Below are positions 47,674 to 56,605 of a stretch of 64,000 bases of DNA, in pieces (the first letter of the stretch is position 1; every line of letters starts with the position of its first letter). Origin of the DNA: Fremontodendron californicum (lineage: Eukaryota; Streptophyta; Magnoliopsida; Malvales; Malvaceae); assembly GCA_030761205.1 (NCBI GenBank), contig JAULJL010000048.1:3658001-3722000 (forward strand), in the 5' to 3' direction. The position numbers and the translations under genes are program-made. A model generated the notes under the pieces. That model saw only the letters and a list, made by a program, of their open reading frames with translations, searched no databases and had not been told where the DNA came from.

Positions 47674-48612
47674 ATGGAATTGAGCAATCTAACACTTGAA
47701 GAGTTGGTGGCATACATGAACATGGAGAATCAACAAGCCAATCTCACTTCCTCAGTTCAACAATTGGCCATGGGAGGATGTCAAGGCCATCAATGGTTCC
47801 AAGACCAACCGCATGATCATTACTCCAACACTTACCATGAGGGATGGTGGGATCATACTAATTATGGCTACTCAAAAAATTACCAAGAAGTAGATCCTTA
47901 TGCCAATTACACTCATCCATCTATCTTCAATCAATCATGGTCTCAAGAACCAGATCTTTTTCAACCACCACATATGACTCAAAACTCAGGTACTTCTTTA
48001 GAAGATCTTGTACATTCTCTTGTTACTGATACTTTGCAATTTCAACAGGAAACAAGGGCAAGCATCCAGAGTTTGGAAAGGCAAATGAGCCTATTGGCTA
48101 GTAGTATGGTGGAATTAGTAGCAGAAAGATCTCTAGCACTCCCTTCCCAAACGGTGATTAACCCAAAGGAGAATGCTACTATTGTGACCTTGAGAAATGA
48201 GGAACAAGATGAGGATGAGATAAAACCAAAGATGGATTCACTTCTTGAGGATAATGATGCCACCATTCAAATTGAGAGTATTTCGGCACCTGAGGTAACG
48301 TTTAAGATTCCAATTTTTACTAATGTTTCTTCTCCACCTTTCCCTAGTAGATTCGCAAAGTTCAAGAAGGAAGAACATGAACAAAACATGCTGGAAACCT
48401 TAAACAGTTTGTTTGTGGATGCCATTCAACAAGTACCAACATATGCTCCATTCCTCGATGAGATATGCACCACAAAGGATGATGGAATAATACTTGTAAT
48501 GGAGAATGCATCCAGTTTTGTGCAAAGAAAGCTTCCTATCAAACGCTCAAATTTGGGAAGTTTCATGTATGAGCCTAACAAGCCTAAAAAGCCAAGAAGG
48601 GGAATTGGCTAG
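47674..48612 (+). CDS. Partial Athila-like gag protein of element J
   Basis: An intact 312-codon frame starts ATG after an A-rich leader. Its N-terminus MELSNLTLEELVAYMNMENQ is followed by an aromatic, His/Tyr-rich low-complexity segment. Then come a predicted amphipathic helix (TLQFQQETRASIQSLERQMS, ~residues 125-145), an acidic linker after NATIVTLRNEEQDED, and PFPSRFAKFKKEEHEQNMLE with FVDAIQQVPTYAPFLDEICT. The latter matches the C-terminal region of Athila gag just before protease. A capsid fold and zinc knuckle are absent. It is the undamaged counterpart of the F pseudogene, so selection or recent mobility has kept it open. Its role is unknown; assembling with a helper gag is one possibility. 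Confidence 0.85.
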   Translation: MELSNLTLEELVAYMNMENQQANLTSSVQQLAMGGCQGHQWFQDQPHDHYSNTYHEGWWDHTNYGYSKNYQEVDPYANYTHPSIFNQSWSQEPDLFQPPHMTQNSGTSLEDLVHSLVTDTLQFQQETRASIQSLERQMSLLASSMVELVAERSLALPSQTVINPKENATIVTLRNEEQDEDEIKPKMDSLLEDNDATIQIESISAPEVTFKIPIFTNVSSPPFPSRFAKFKKEEHEQNMLETLNSLFVDAIQQVPTYAPFLDEICTTKDDGIILVMENASSFVQRKLPIKRSNLGSFMYEPNKPKKPRRGIG

Positions 48613-48984
48613 GCTGAAAACAATCAATCAAGTGCTAATTGGGGGAGGCAGCCTAATTAGTGAAAGCATTGCCAAACTGCCATCCTCAGATTTGCTCTCT
48701 TTTTCTTTATCTTTTTCTTATGTTTCTTTGTTAATTGTGTTTAGTGTTTTTTAGTTCATTTAGGCTGCATAAGTTTATTTTGTTTATTAGTTCTTTTCAC
48801 TTACACATGATTATTTCATTTGGGTTAATAGCATTACATTAATGACAATGTAAGAATTATGTGTGGGGGGAAGAATTTAGGATTTTATTTAGAGTGTTTT
48901 GTTTTTGAGTCTTTTTATGTTGTTTTTCTTTCTGATCCTTGTTTTGAAAATAACTAGATGTAAATATAATTTTTATTTTTATTT
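48613..48984 (+). other. Junction region: F-type 3' segment joined to end of G-type pol
   Basis: Up to ~48,921 it follows element F after gag, including a degenerate hairpin (ACATTAATGACAATGT, 48836-48851) and purine tract ATGTGTGGGGGG. From ~48,922 to ~48,980 it matches the last codons and stop of G pol (TTTCTTTCTGATCCTTG, TTTTGAAAATAACTAGATG). This is a clean recombination scar. Confidence 0.8.
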
Positions 48985-49068
48985 TTTTTAACCCCGGTTA
49001 AATGGCGGATAACGGCACTCCGTGATTATTTAAATCGGTTCCATCAGCTACCCACAAAACTGATATTG

Positions 49069-49122
49069 TATATAAATTTCTCTTCCAATTTCTCTTTCAA
49101 TTTTTTTTCATTTTTTTTTTAG
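49069..49122 (+). promoter_or_regulatory. TATA-like box and splice-acceptor-like tract before the Cys-finger frames
   Basis: TATATAAA (49069-49076) precedes a long pyrimidine tract. That tract ends CATTTTTTTTTTAG (AG 49121-49122), one base before the ATG at 49124. Either an own core promoter or a 3' splice site for a subgenomic RNA is possible; the sequence cannot decide. Confidence 0.4.
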
Positions 49123-49123
49123 G

Positions 49124-49360
49124 ATGGATGATATTCTCACAAGATTGCAAAAACGATTTCCTCCTTTTCCTCGAAATATTTTACTGAAGCTTTACCAAGT
49201 TCGGTTTGAAAGATTAAGAATGCTTATGCACAAAGGGATTCCTGGAGACATACGTTGGATAATTGAAGCCAAGGTACGTGAAGATGAATATCTTCCTGTT
49301 TTGCATTTACCAGGTATGGTAGAAGCACTTTTGCAAAGAAGCGACGAGCAAAGCGCATGA
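49124..49360 (+). CDS. Small frame 1 of the captured cassette (78 codons), unknown function
   Basis: It starts MDDILTRLQKRF and continues with a hydrophobic/basic helical region (PRNILLKLYQVRFERLRMLM). It ends at TGA 49358-49360, overlapping the ATG of the next frame as ATGA. I do not recognise it alone. The next frame is already open from about 49,288 and is basic there, so frame 1 may be the N-terminal part of one protein separated from the rest by a single-base shift between ~49,288 and 49,340. The N-terminal helix followed by a basic cluster and finger is the layout of small nucleic-acid-binding proteins of plant flexiviruses. This is inference from pattern only. Confidence 0.45.
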   Translation: MDDILTRLQKRFPPFPRNILLKLYQVRFERLRMLMHKGIPGDIRWIIEAKVREDEYLPVLHLPGMVEALLQRSDEQSA

Positions 49361-49659
49361 GTTCAAATTGCCACAAATGTGCACGATGGACGTGTAACGG
49401 TAAATGTCGTTCTATTGGGATTCCGTCCTCTAATCGAGATGATAAAATTGAATTCATTAAGGATGGACTGAGTAAGGAGAATTTGGGTAATATCCAACTT
49501 TCTCTTGAGACGCATCCTAGTGGAGACGTACAAAGAGAAATTCTTGATTTATGGCCGCAATTCCAAAGGGAATGGCAACATCTTGGGAATCTGATGTTAA
49601 AAGACCCTGTTTGCCAGCTTGTAAGAAAACTGGATGGGAAGCATATCCTCGACTCATAG
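49288..49659 (+). CDS. Cys-finger protein resembling flexivirus nucleic-acid-binding protein
   Basis: The frame is open from ~49,288, with its first ATG at 49357, to TAG 49657-49659. Upstream of that ATG it reads GRSTFAKKRRAKR, a dense basic cluster. Directly after it comes a finger, CHKCARWTCNGKC (C-x2-C-x4-C-x3-C), then SIGIPSSNRDDKIEFIKDG. A basic R/K block, then Cys finger, then Ser-Ile...Asp...Phe...Gly is the arrangement of the ORF5 RNA-binding silencing suppressors of vitiviruses, and less closely of carlavirus proteins. After the TAG the same phase stays open for another ~24 codons to TGA near 49,731, so the stop may be secondary. I see the pattern; descent from a virus is inference, and a plant finger protein is the alternative. 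Confidence 0.45.
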   Translation: MSSCFAFTRYGRSTFAKKRRAKRMSSNCHKCARWTCNGKCRSIGIPSSNRDDKIEFIKDGLSKENLGNIQLSLETHPSGDVQREILDLWPQFQREWQHLGNLMLKDPVCQLVRKLDGKHILDS

Positions 49660-50030
49660 AAGGCGTTTAAGCCGTTTCTGGACGTAAAACCAGAGGAAGA
49701 TGTGAGCCACAATCACAACTACAATAAATGACTTCTCAGCTTTTGGTTTGATTTGCAATAACTTTATTTTGGTTTAATTTACGTGTTGTTCGATTTGTGT
49801 AATTATTCTCGTTTTTTTTATTTGTCTTTTACGGTTGATTTTTTCTTCTCTTTTTGATTTTCTTCCTGAAATCACGCAAAAATCTTTTGTTAGGTTAACA
49901 TTTTCTTCTGACAGGTCAGATACACTTTCGGCGACATTATTACTCTTGTCTGATTCACTACTCAGTCCTCTATATATTACACCATGTACTCATTCTCTTT
50001 CAGGCACTCGAAAAAAAAAAAGAAAAAAAA
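49660..50030 (+). promoter_or_regulatory. Intergenic stretch and possible core promoter or splice acceptor of the LOG gene
   Basis: AT-rich, with no further coding after ~49,731. TATATATTA at 49971-49979 lies ~52 bases before the ATG. CATTCTCTTTCAG (AG 50002-50003) is a good splice-acceptor-like tract, and an A-rich leader of ~20 bases precedes the ATG at 50031. Transcription from an own start, or splicing from the LTR RNA, are both compatible. Confidence 0.4.
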
Positions 50031-50678
50031 ATGGAAAGTACTTCGTCCCAACGCATTAAAAAAATTTGTGTCTTTGGAGGTGCTTATCCAGGGAAAAATA
50101 ACATATTCGCTGATGAAGCCATAAGAGTTGGAGTAATACTTGCCCAACAAAAGATCCAGTTGATTTATGGAGGCGGTAGTACGGGTTTAATGGGAGCAGT
50201 CGCTACAGCAGCACACGCCGGAGGAAGTCCAGTTCTAGGAGTCGTGCCAAAACTATTCACAGATTTTTGTGGACCTACCGTGGGTAAGGAAATACAAGTC
50301 TGGAGTATCCCTGAACGGATAACAATCATGTACCATTCTGCCGATGCATTCATTGCTTTACCAGGAGGTCTGGGTACATTGGAAGAAATAGCTTGCGTGG
50401 CTTCTTGGTCATCTTTGGTCACAAATAAGAAACCCATTGGTTTGCTTAATATTAATGGTTATTTTAGTAATTTGCTTTCATATTTAGATAATGCTATGGA
50501 TAATGGATTCATGTTTTCAGAGGCAAGGAGAACCATAATTTCTGCTACAACCATTGAAGATTTACTCAAAAAGCTCCAAGCTTATGAGTGTTTATCTGCT
50601 ACGGTTGTTTCGCAAACGCTCGGAAAAAGAAAAAGAGATATGGACGAGCAAGGAGTAGATTGCACTTTGTCTTTGTGA
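50031..50678 (+). CDS. LOG-like: LOG-family cytokinin riboside 5'-monophosphate phosphoribohydrolase
   Basis: An intact 215-codon frame of normal LOG length. Family members cleave ribose 5-phosphate from cytokinin nucleotides, giving active free-base cytokinin in cytosol and nucleus. The Rossmann-type N-terminus KKICVFGGAYPGK is followed by LIYGGGSTGLMG (45-55) and GGSPVLGVVPK. The conserved Arg is at ~96 (PERITIM), though the usual following Lys is Ile here. AFIALPGGLGTLEE contains PGGxGTxxE at 111-119, the catalytic and phosphate-binding motif. The C-terminus is basic then ends CTLSL. Plant LOG genes generally have several introns and this copy has none, suggesting capture through RNA. It sits between G-type pol remains and a G-type 3' region, in the sense of the element. 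Activity is plausible but unproven. A phosphoribohydrolase with other substrates is the main alternative. Confidence 0.9.
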   Translation: MESTSSQRIKKICVFGGAYPGKNNIFADEAIRVGVILAQQKIQLIYGGGSTGLMGAVATAAHAGGSPVLGVVPKLFTDFCGPTVGKEIQVWSIPERITIMYHSADAFIALPGGLGTLEEIACVASWSSLVTNKKPIGLLNINGYFSNLLSYLDNAMDNGFMFSEARRTIISATTIEDLLKKLQAYECLSATVVSQTLGKRKRDMDEQGVDCTLSL

Positions 50679-50833
50679 CATTATCTAACATTTTGCTTGT
50701 TGTGTCTCAGTTATAATAAGTGGTTAGCAACCTCTGCAGGTAATATCTCCTAAATTCTACCTTTAAAATTTGACATTGGGGACAATGTCATATTTTAGTA
50801 GGGGGTAAGGGACATATTTTGCTAATAAAAAAA
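50679..50833 (+). other. 3' end of captured cassette with hairpin and purine tract
   Basis: After the LOG stop comes a perfect hairpin GACATTGGGGACAATGTC (50772-50789, 7-bp stem, GGGA loop). TTTTAGTAGGGGGTAAGGGA then resembles a polypurine tract. The same hairpin-plus-purine layout occurs in the 3' regions of F, G and J, so the cassette end seems to come from another Athila-like element. Confidence 0.55.
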
Positions 50834-51040
50834 AAGTTTATTGTGTTTTAAGCAATTTAGAAGTATTCATTCTGAACAAGGTCTGAGTAAGGGAGACTTG
50901 AGACATACCTTGTCAGTTTGATTTCTTCTTTTCAAAAAAAAAAAAGTTTGTTGTGTTTTAAGCAATTTAGAAGTATTCATTCTGAACAAGGTCTGAGTAA
51001 GGGAGACTTGAGACATACCTTGTCAGTTTGATTTTAATCT
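50834..51040 (+). repeat. 110-bp tandem duplication downstream of LOG
   Basis: TTGTGTTTTAAGCAATTTAG at 50841 and 50951, followed by AGTATTCATTCTGAACAAGG and GACTTGAGACATACCTTGTC in both. Element G has a single copy (~41,983-42,070). It probably arose when the cassette was joined to the G-type 3' region. Confidence 0.9.
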
Positions 51041-52770
51041 TTTTATGTTTACTTGTTAATTTTTGTTTAGTATTTTAGGATTATTTAGGTTGCATGAGTT
51101 TGTTTTGTTTTGAGTCTTAGTTGTTCCTATTCTTATGTTATTAGTTCTTTTCTCTTACACATGATTCTTTCATTTGGGTTAATAGACTTACATTGAGGAC
51201 AATGTAAGAATTAAGTGTGGGGGGAATGATTTAGGATTTATTTTATTTTTGTCTACTATTTTTTTATTTTTATGAGTCTTTATTATTATTATTATTTTTT
51301 TTAGTGTGTTTTAGTTCATTTTTAATACAATGATGAGATATGAATTGCATAAGTCTAAAATAGATTTATTAGTGAGAAGATTTTCATGAGAATTGAGCTT
51401 GATGTCAACCTTTTTATGAGCCAATGTTAATATGATATGTTGATTGAGAAAGAAGCATGTTTAGACTTAATCTGACTTGTATAATCATCCTTGTGAGTTT
51501 TTGAGCCTATAATGATTGATGCATTATACAAATCAATCTAATTTCTTTCTTGAGTGCTCTTATGATTACATGATTCTCTAGAACTTGCTTTAAACCGTTT
51601 GAGACTATATTGATACATGTGACAACATGAATATGATAGAGGCATTATGATTATAACTAGAGCCAAACAGCCATCCATTATTAATGTTCCAAGAGAACAC
51701 ACCCTTAGTGAACCAATTTGAGCCTACATTGAATAAGCTATTTCTTTGGTAACCATAACTTGTCCCTAACCTAAATATACTTATATCTTTACCTTTGTTC
51801 CAAAGATAAATTAGCATGTTTTGAGACAAGTTGCAAAGACAAGGAAGATTTATTGAAAATTTGGGTTAGAAACAAGAAATAAGTGTGGGGGGAAAAGAAA
51901 GAAAAAAGTCAAGAGAAAAAGAAAGGGATCATTGTCAAATACATTCCCATATTAAAAAAAAAAAAAATCTTCTCTTGAACTTCTAGTTAAAGTAAAGAAA
52001 AAGATGTTACAAAGTTGGTTAGAATGATGCAAAGGCTCAACATGAATATTTAGCCTATGTTATTATGTGCTTTATAAGAGTTTTGAGAAGTTTTATTTGT
52101 ATGATCTTATTATGTCTCTAAACTCTATGAACTCTTTGAAACCTTTGTGATATCTTTATCCTTTTGTTCTTCAACCACATTACAAACCCCTTGGCCCCAT
52201 TACAACCTTGATTAAAGACCTCTTGATTCATGAAGTTGTATTATCTAAATAGTGGAGAATAGGTGGACAAGCAAGAATATGGTAGAACTGTTTTCATGAG
52301 ATTGATTGAGTGTAAACACTTTACCACTACTTTAAAAAGTGAAAATCAAGAGAGTATCCCATGTGAGAAGTTGAGATTAAGTTTGAATATGCACTATTTT
52401 GATTGAAATATGTTATGTTAATATTGGCTTAACTCAAACAATTTACATTCAAGCAAGATTTTTTGTGAATTTCTTTAAGCTATTGATTAGTTTTTAAGAC
52501 TTGTCCAATGATTATCTCTAATTTATATTGGAAGGATTAGTTATAATTATTATTTTTAGTTTTTCTTATGTCTTCAATGTTTGTGGGTATCGTCCTAGTA
52601 AACCCTCACGAGACTAAACTCGTCCACTAGGGACACCTAGGGGTTTAAAGGCTTGTGTCACATGCTAAGTGCCACCGTGATTTCCTACGAAAGTGGATTA
52701 GATTAGATTTTCTTATTTTATTTTTATTGAGTCGTTCCTAGGGACTAGCAACAATCTAAGTGTGGGGGTG
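51041..52770 (+). other. G-type non-coding 3' region and PPT of element J
   Basis: Collinear with 42060-43817. It carries the hairpin ACATTGAGGACAATGT (51190-51205). Purine tracts AAGTGTGGGGGG lie at 51213 and 51881, and the terminal PPT AAGTGTGGGGGTG at 52758-52770 touches the LTR. No coding frame. Confidence 0.8.
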
Positions 52771-54595
52771 TGATAACTCGTATAATTATATAGTTTTTAG
52801 TTATGTTTTATTATTGTTTTGTGTCAAATACGAGTTATTATTGTTTAGTCTAATTGTGTTTATGATCTTTTATATTTTTATGTAATTTGGTGTTTTTCAC
52901 AAGTTTCTTTGAGTGATTTCAGATTACTAGAATTAAGGGCAAATCCAGTTCAGTTCCAGTTCCGACACCTTTTGCCATATCAGCTATATCTCGAGTTTCA
53001 CTAAATAAATAAGGCTGAAATTTTAACCGTGCAAAGTTAAGAGGCACATCTATCTTTTTCATGTTTTACACTTCTTGAAACGGAGTCGTTTTCCCTAGCG
53101 AAATCGACCATCAAGTTGGCTGATGTGCAATGACGTCTGTGCTGACCTGTTTTCGTATTTTGCCCATATCTTCTTATCCACATTAGCAAATGAGCTGATT
53201 CCAACGGCTATGGATCAGTAACTGATAGGGGAACATTTTTCTCGAAGACCATGTGATCAGATCAGGCCTCCAATATTGACAAAATCGACCATCAAGTTGG
53301 CTGATCAAAATTGTCATACAATATGACGAAAATTGTTAGAAAAATGCACCCACCTATTATACCTACCTTTGAAATTTGTAAAGCTTGTCTCTTGTCATTT
53401 AGCCCTCCAAAATGTGTATAAATAGAGGGCCTTGGATGATTGTAGAGGATCATATTGTACATTGGTAGGATATTAGCCATTATAATCAAATTCTCTAAGT
53501 TTTCTTCTTCTTTCTTTTCTCTAGTTTTCTTTTTCTTTATTTTCTTCTTCTTCTTCTTTCTTTCTTTTATTTCCTTCTTAGATTCTCTTTAATTTTATGT
53601 TTATGTTTACAATGCTTATGCTAGGCTAAACTTCTATTTGGTTAAGGGTGATTTCAAAGCCCTAGACATGTTTTGTGATTGATTTTCAGATTCTATCTAT
53701 CATTAATTTTCTATCAAAGTTGCTTTTGTTCTTCTACAAGAATTGTTCATGATGTTGTCTTGATTTATTTAGGTGTACAACTAGATAGATCTTGATAATT
53801 ATCTATTGCTAGTCTAGGAGTCTTGATCCGTGTAATTGTCTTGATTTCCTATTCATAAGTGGCAATTTGTGATTAATGATTATGGTCAAGTTTTCAATAA
53901 TTGCAAAGTGGAACATAACCTAAGTTGAACAATCCGAGCTTATGTGTTTGTTGCTTAGATCAACCTATCTTTCTCATCATAAAGCTGCCATTAAATTGAA
54001 TTTAGAGAGCTTATTCTAGGTTGTTTAATGGTTAGAGATTAAATAGAGAGCTTGTTCTATTTAACGACAAACTAAGGAAAGATTGGGATAACAGAGCTTG
54101 TTGTTATCCACGGTTGTTAACTTTGATAGTTGGTTGATATTGATAGATCTGAAATTGATTCTTAATGATGTCTAGTGGTGGAGAATGAAACCTTAACCAT
54201 ATTTTTCATATTTGATTCTTCTTACTTACTTGTTTTCTTACTTTTCTAGTTTGCTTATTTTTAAAAGTATATTTATTTTTATTGGCTGGTTATACCGCCT
54301 AATTTGTATATTAACTTTGTTTTATTTTTATTGGCTGGTTATACCGCCTAATTTAGTATATATATTTTTATTGGCTGGTTATACCGCCTTGCATCTTATT
54401 CTTATTATTTACTTTATTTTAAATATGGCTTCAAAAACCCCTTTTCTTTTATTGTTTTCTTTGAACGTAAGTTATAAACCAATAACTCATAGATTAAAAC
54501 CCAATCCCTGAGGACTCGACCCTTGCTAATCATTATACTTACAATTGATCTTTTTAGTGCAAGGTTAAATAAGATACACTCTTTTGGGTGCATCA
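52771..54595 (+). mobile_element. 3' LTR of element J (1825 bp), mosaic
   Basis: Offset exactly 7074 bases from the 5' LTR at both ends, with the same mosaic structure (G-like U3, F-like R/U5, G leader copy at 54265-54388). I saw no substitution against the 5' copy. It is followed by GGTAG. Confidence 0.95.
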
Positions 54596-55278
54596 GGTAG
54601 CTAGGTGAGTGACACTCTATGAGGTGGAGTGACACTAGCTAGTGGTAGCTAGGTGGCCTAGATGATGTTGCACATAGGTGTGACACATCAGCACCATCAT
54701 GCATAAGTGTCACCAATGGGATTGTGACATGTATCATCATTCATCATGTGGTTGCCACATGTGATCGAAACATCATGTTGTTTCTAATTGAGAGGTTCCC
54801 TCCTAATAGCCGAATAGTTGTGATCATTTGGAAGGGAATGGTTCTGTTGACCGAACCATTGTATCCAAATGAAGGGTTCTATTCTAGAAGGGGTTGTGTC
54901 CTTTAACCCTTTCATGAAGCAACCCTTGAGAGGCTATAAATATGAGAGGTTCGGCCAAGACAAAATAGACAAGTGCACAATCTGTTAAGAGACATAATTG
55001 AGAGGCAAATTGCTAAGTGCAATTGCTTAGTGAGTGAGGAGTTCTTGATTGCTTGGATTATCAAGAGTCGAGGCATTAAAAGCATTCTAGTTTGGACAAG
55101 CAAAATAGGTTGTGGAACAGTTCTTGTAGTTGCCTTAACCGGTTAATTACAAGAGCGCCTTAGACATTTGGTTGAGTTCATCACTCATATCCACAAAAGT
55201 GAGCATTGCATAGAAAGACAAGTAAGTGACCTGAACTCTTCCTCAATATTCTCGGATTTGATAAGTCGAAATCCAACA

Positions 55279-56605
55279 AAACATAGGTAGAGGATTGGTT
55301 CGCTCACACGAACAATCTGCCTCTATTCTTTGTGTAAGAATAGAGATGAGACTACTCAAGAGAATAAGTTTGAACATTTGTTGTTTTAAGGTATGGACAT
55401 TTGTTGTCTTGAAATGAGAGTATGCTTATTCTAGTAGGAGTCACATGTGACAACTTAAGCATATTGGTCATCTTGATTAAGAGAATCAAGAAAAGGTAAT
55501 GTGTGATTTATCGAACATGTATGACCACACATACATGAATTAAACCTATGTAGCCAGGTGTGAATGTTCAAGACGTGAATATTCAAGTTCATCAATGTGT
55601 TTGATTAATTAAGACCTGTACTGTATTTGAGTATTATTGGATTGGCATATACTCCTAATGGCTGATAATTCCATATGGGAATTATATAGACTTGTTTATT
55701 CAAGTGGGAGTCCATTGAGGGGATGTCCACGATTAAATGATTTAAGTGGGAGTTGACAAACCCATGTTATGAAGTAAATCATTTAAGTGGAAATAATACC
55801 GTAGCACATGCGCATATCACGTGTGTATAAGATGACCAGAAAAGAAAACAATGAGTGATCCCTGTCTCCTTTTGGTGTGAGTTTCTTTGATCGAAATAGT
55901 TTTGATCAGATTGGATGCTCTTAGTGACTATTAACTAATATTTGATGATTTGAAAATATTGTGTTTAATTTGATGGGATATCTTATGATAGTGGCAAATT
56001 CGATCTGTTGGAACCTTGTTGGGTAAATGCATAGTTTCAGATTGTTAGATAGTTAGTGCAAAAGGAAAGATAATGTTAAGATACATATGGCATTTATACT
56101 TGAAAGACGTGCGCATATTACTTTGTGTAATATAAATGAGTTCAAGTATAAGAATGTCTTGAAAAAAACAAGTGCACTTGGTGTTTGGTACGTTTCATGA
56201 GTTTGAAATGTGTTTTCAACTCACATGAAAGGGACTGAAAGTAGCCAAACTATGTATCGACAAGTCTTATAGCACATGAGGCATGGTTAATGATATATGG
56301 ATCATTAACATGAATAACTTAAGAGTTATTCTGATTTGACATCTATGATAAGTCATGTATATGTCATATGGATTGAGTAAGGTTTCTTATGTATAACTTA
56401 ACAGTTGCATATTGGGATGATTTTGATTGCATGCCTAGGGTCACACGACCTACTTGCATATGTTATTCCAATGTATGAATGCTTTGCTTTGATTATGTCT
56501 TTGGTCTGAATATGTGTGTATATGGTACATCAAGTTTATATAGTGCAAGTGGGAGCTGTATAAGTGAACAAATACATCAAGTACGCACAAGATTAACTTT
56601 TAATT
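55279..56605 (+). mobile_element. Non-coding copia-like sequence with second copy of the internal 3' end
   Basis: From 55984 the sequence repeats the pre-LTR region seen at 34428-34867 plus 45323-45466, including TGTTGGAACCTTGTTGGG and the final GCAAGTGGGAGC. After this come only the first ~40 bases of an LTR, with an internal deletion, ending near 56,605. The order internal-LTR-internal-(LTR) suggests two tandem copies sharing a middle LTR. No open frame of note. Several AAGTGGGAGT words (55,690-55,790) are purine-tract-like. Confidence 0.55.

Larger units (their letters stand above)
45697..54595 (+). mobile_element. Young mosaic Athila-like element J carrying a LOG gene (8,899 bp)
   Basis: The two LTRs are exactly 1825 bp and showed no difference in the stretches I compared. 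They are flanked by the target duplication GGTAG (45692-45696 and 54596-54600). Order: 5' LTR, perfect tRNA-Asp PBS, F-type partial gag, F-type 3' segment, the last ~60 bases of a G-type pol, a foreign cassette with Cys-finger frames and an intact LOG-family gene, a G-type 3' region, PPT, and 3' LTR. There is no protease, RT or integrase, so it must be mobilised in trans. The cassette occupies the env position of Athila elements. Confidence 0.92.
45467..55278 (+). mobile_element. Copia-like LTR (~0.9 kb), split by element J
   Basis: Starts TGTTGGAT at 45467 and ends ATCCAACA at 55278, perfect 8-base inverted ends. With J and one GGTAG copy removed the LTR is about 908 bp. It carries a TATA-like CTATAAATATGAG near 54,934 and short GTAGCTAGGTG / AGCTCA repeats around the J insertion. 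TG...CA ends and a purine-rich upstream tract fit Ty1/copia, but there is no coding sequence to prove the superfamily. Confidence 0.6.

Noticed and set aside
49224..49712. 162-codon minus-strand open frame opposite the Cys-finger frames
   Set aside because: It has no recognisable motif, and the plus strand carries a motif-bearing frame in the same place. It is most likely the shadow of that coding region.
49835..50059. 74-codon frame overlapping the LOG start
   Set aside because: Its end runs through the A-rich leader and the LOG start codon out of phase. It lacks domain character, and the LOG frame explains the region.
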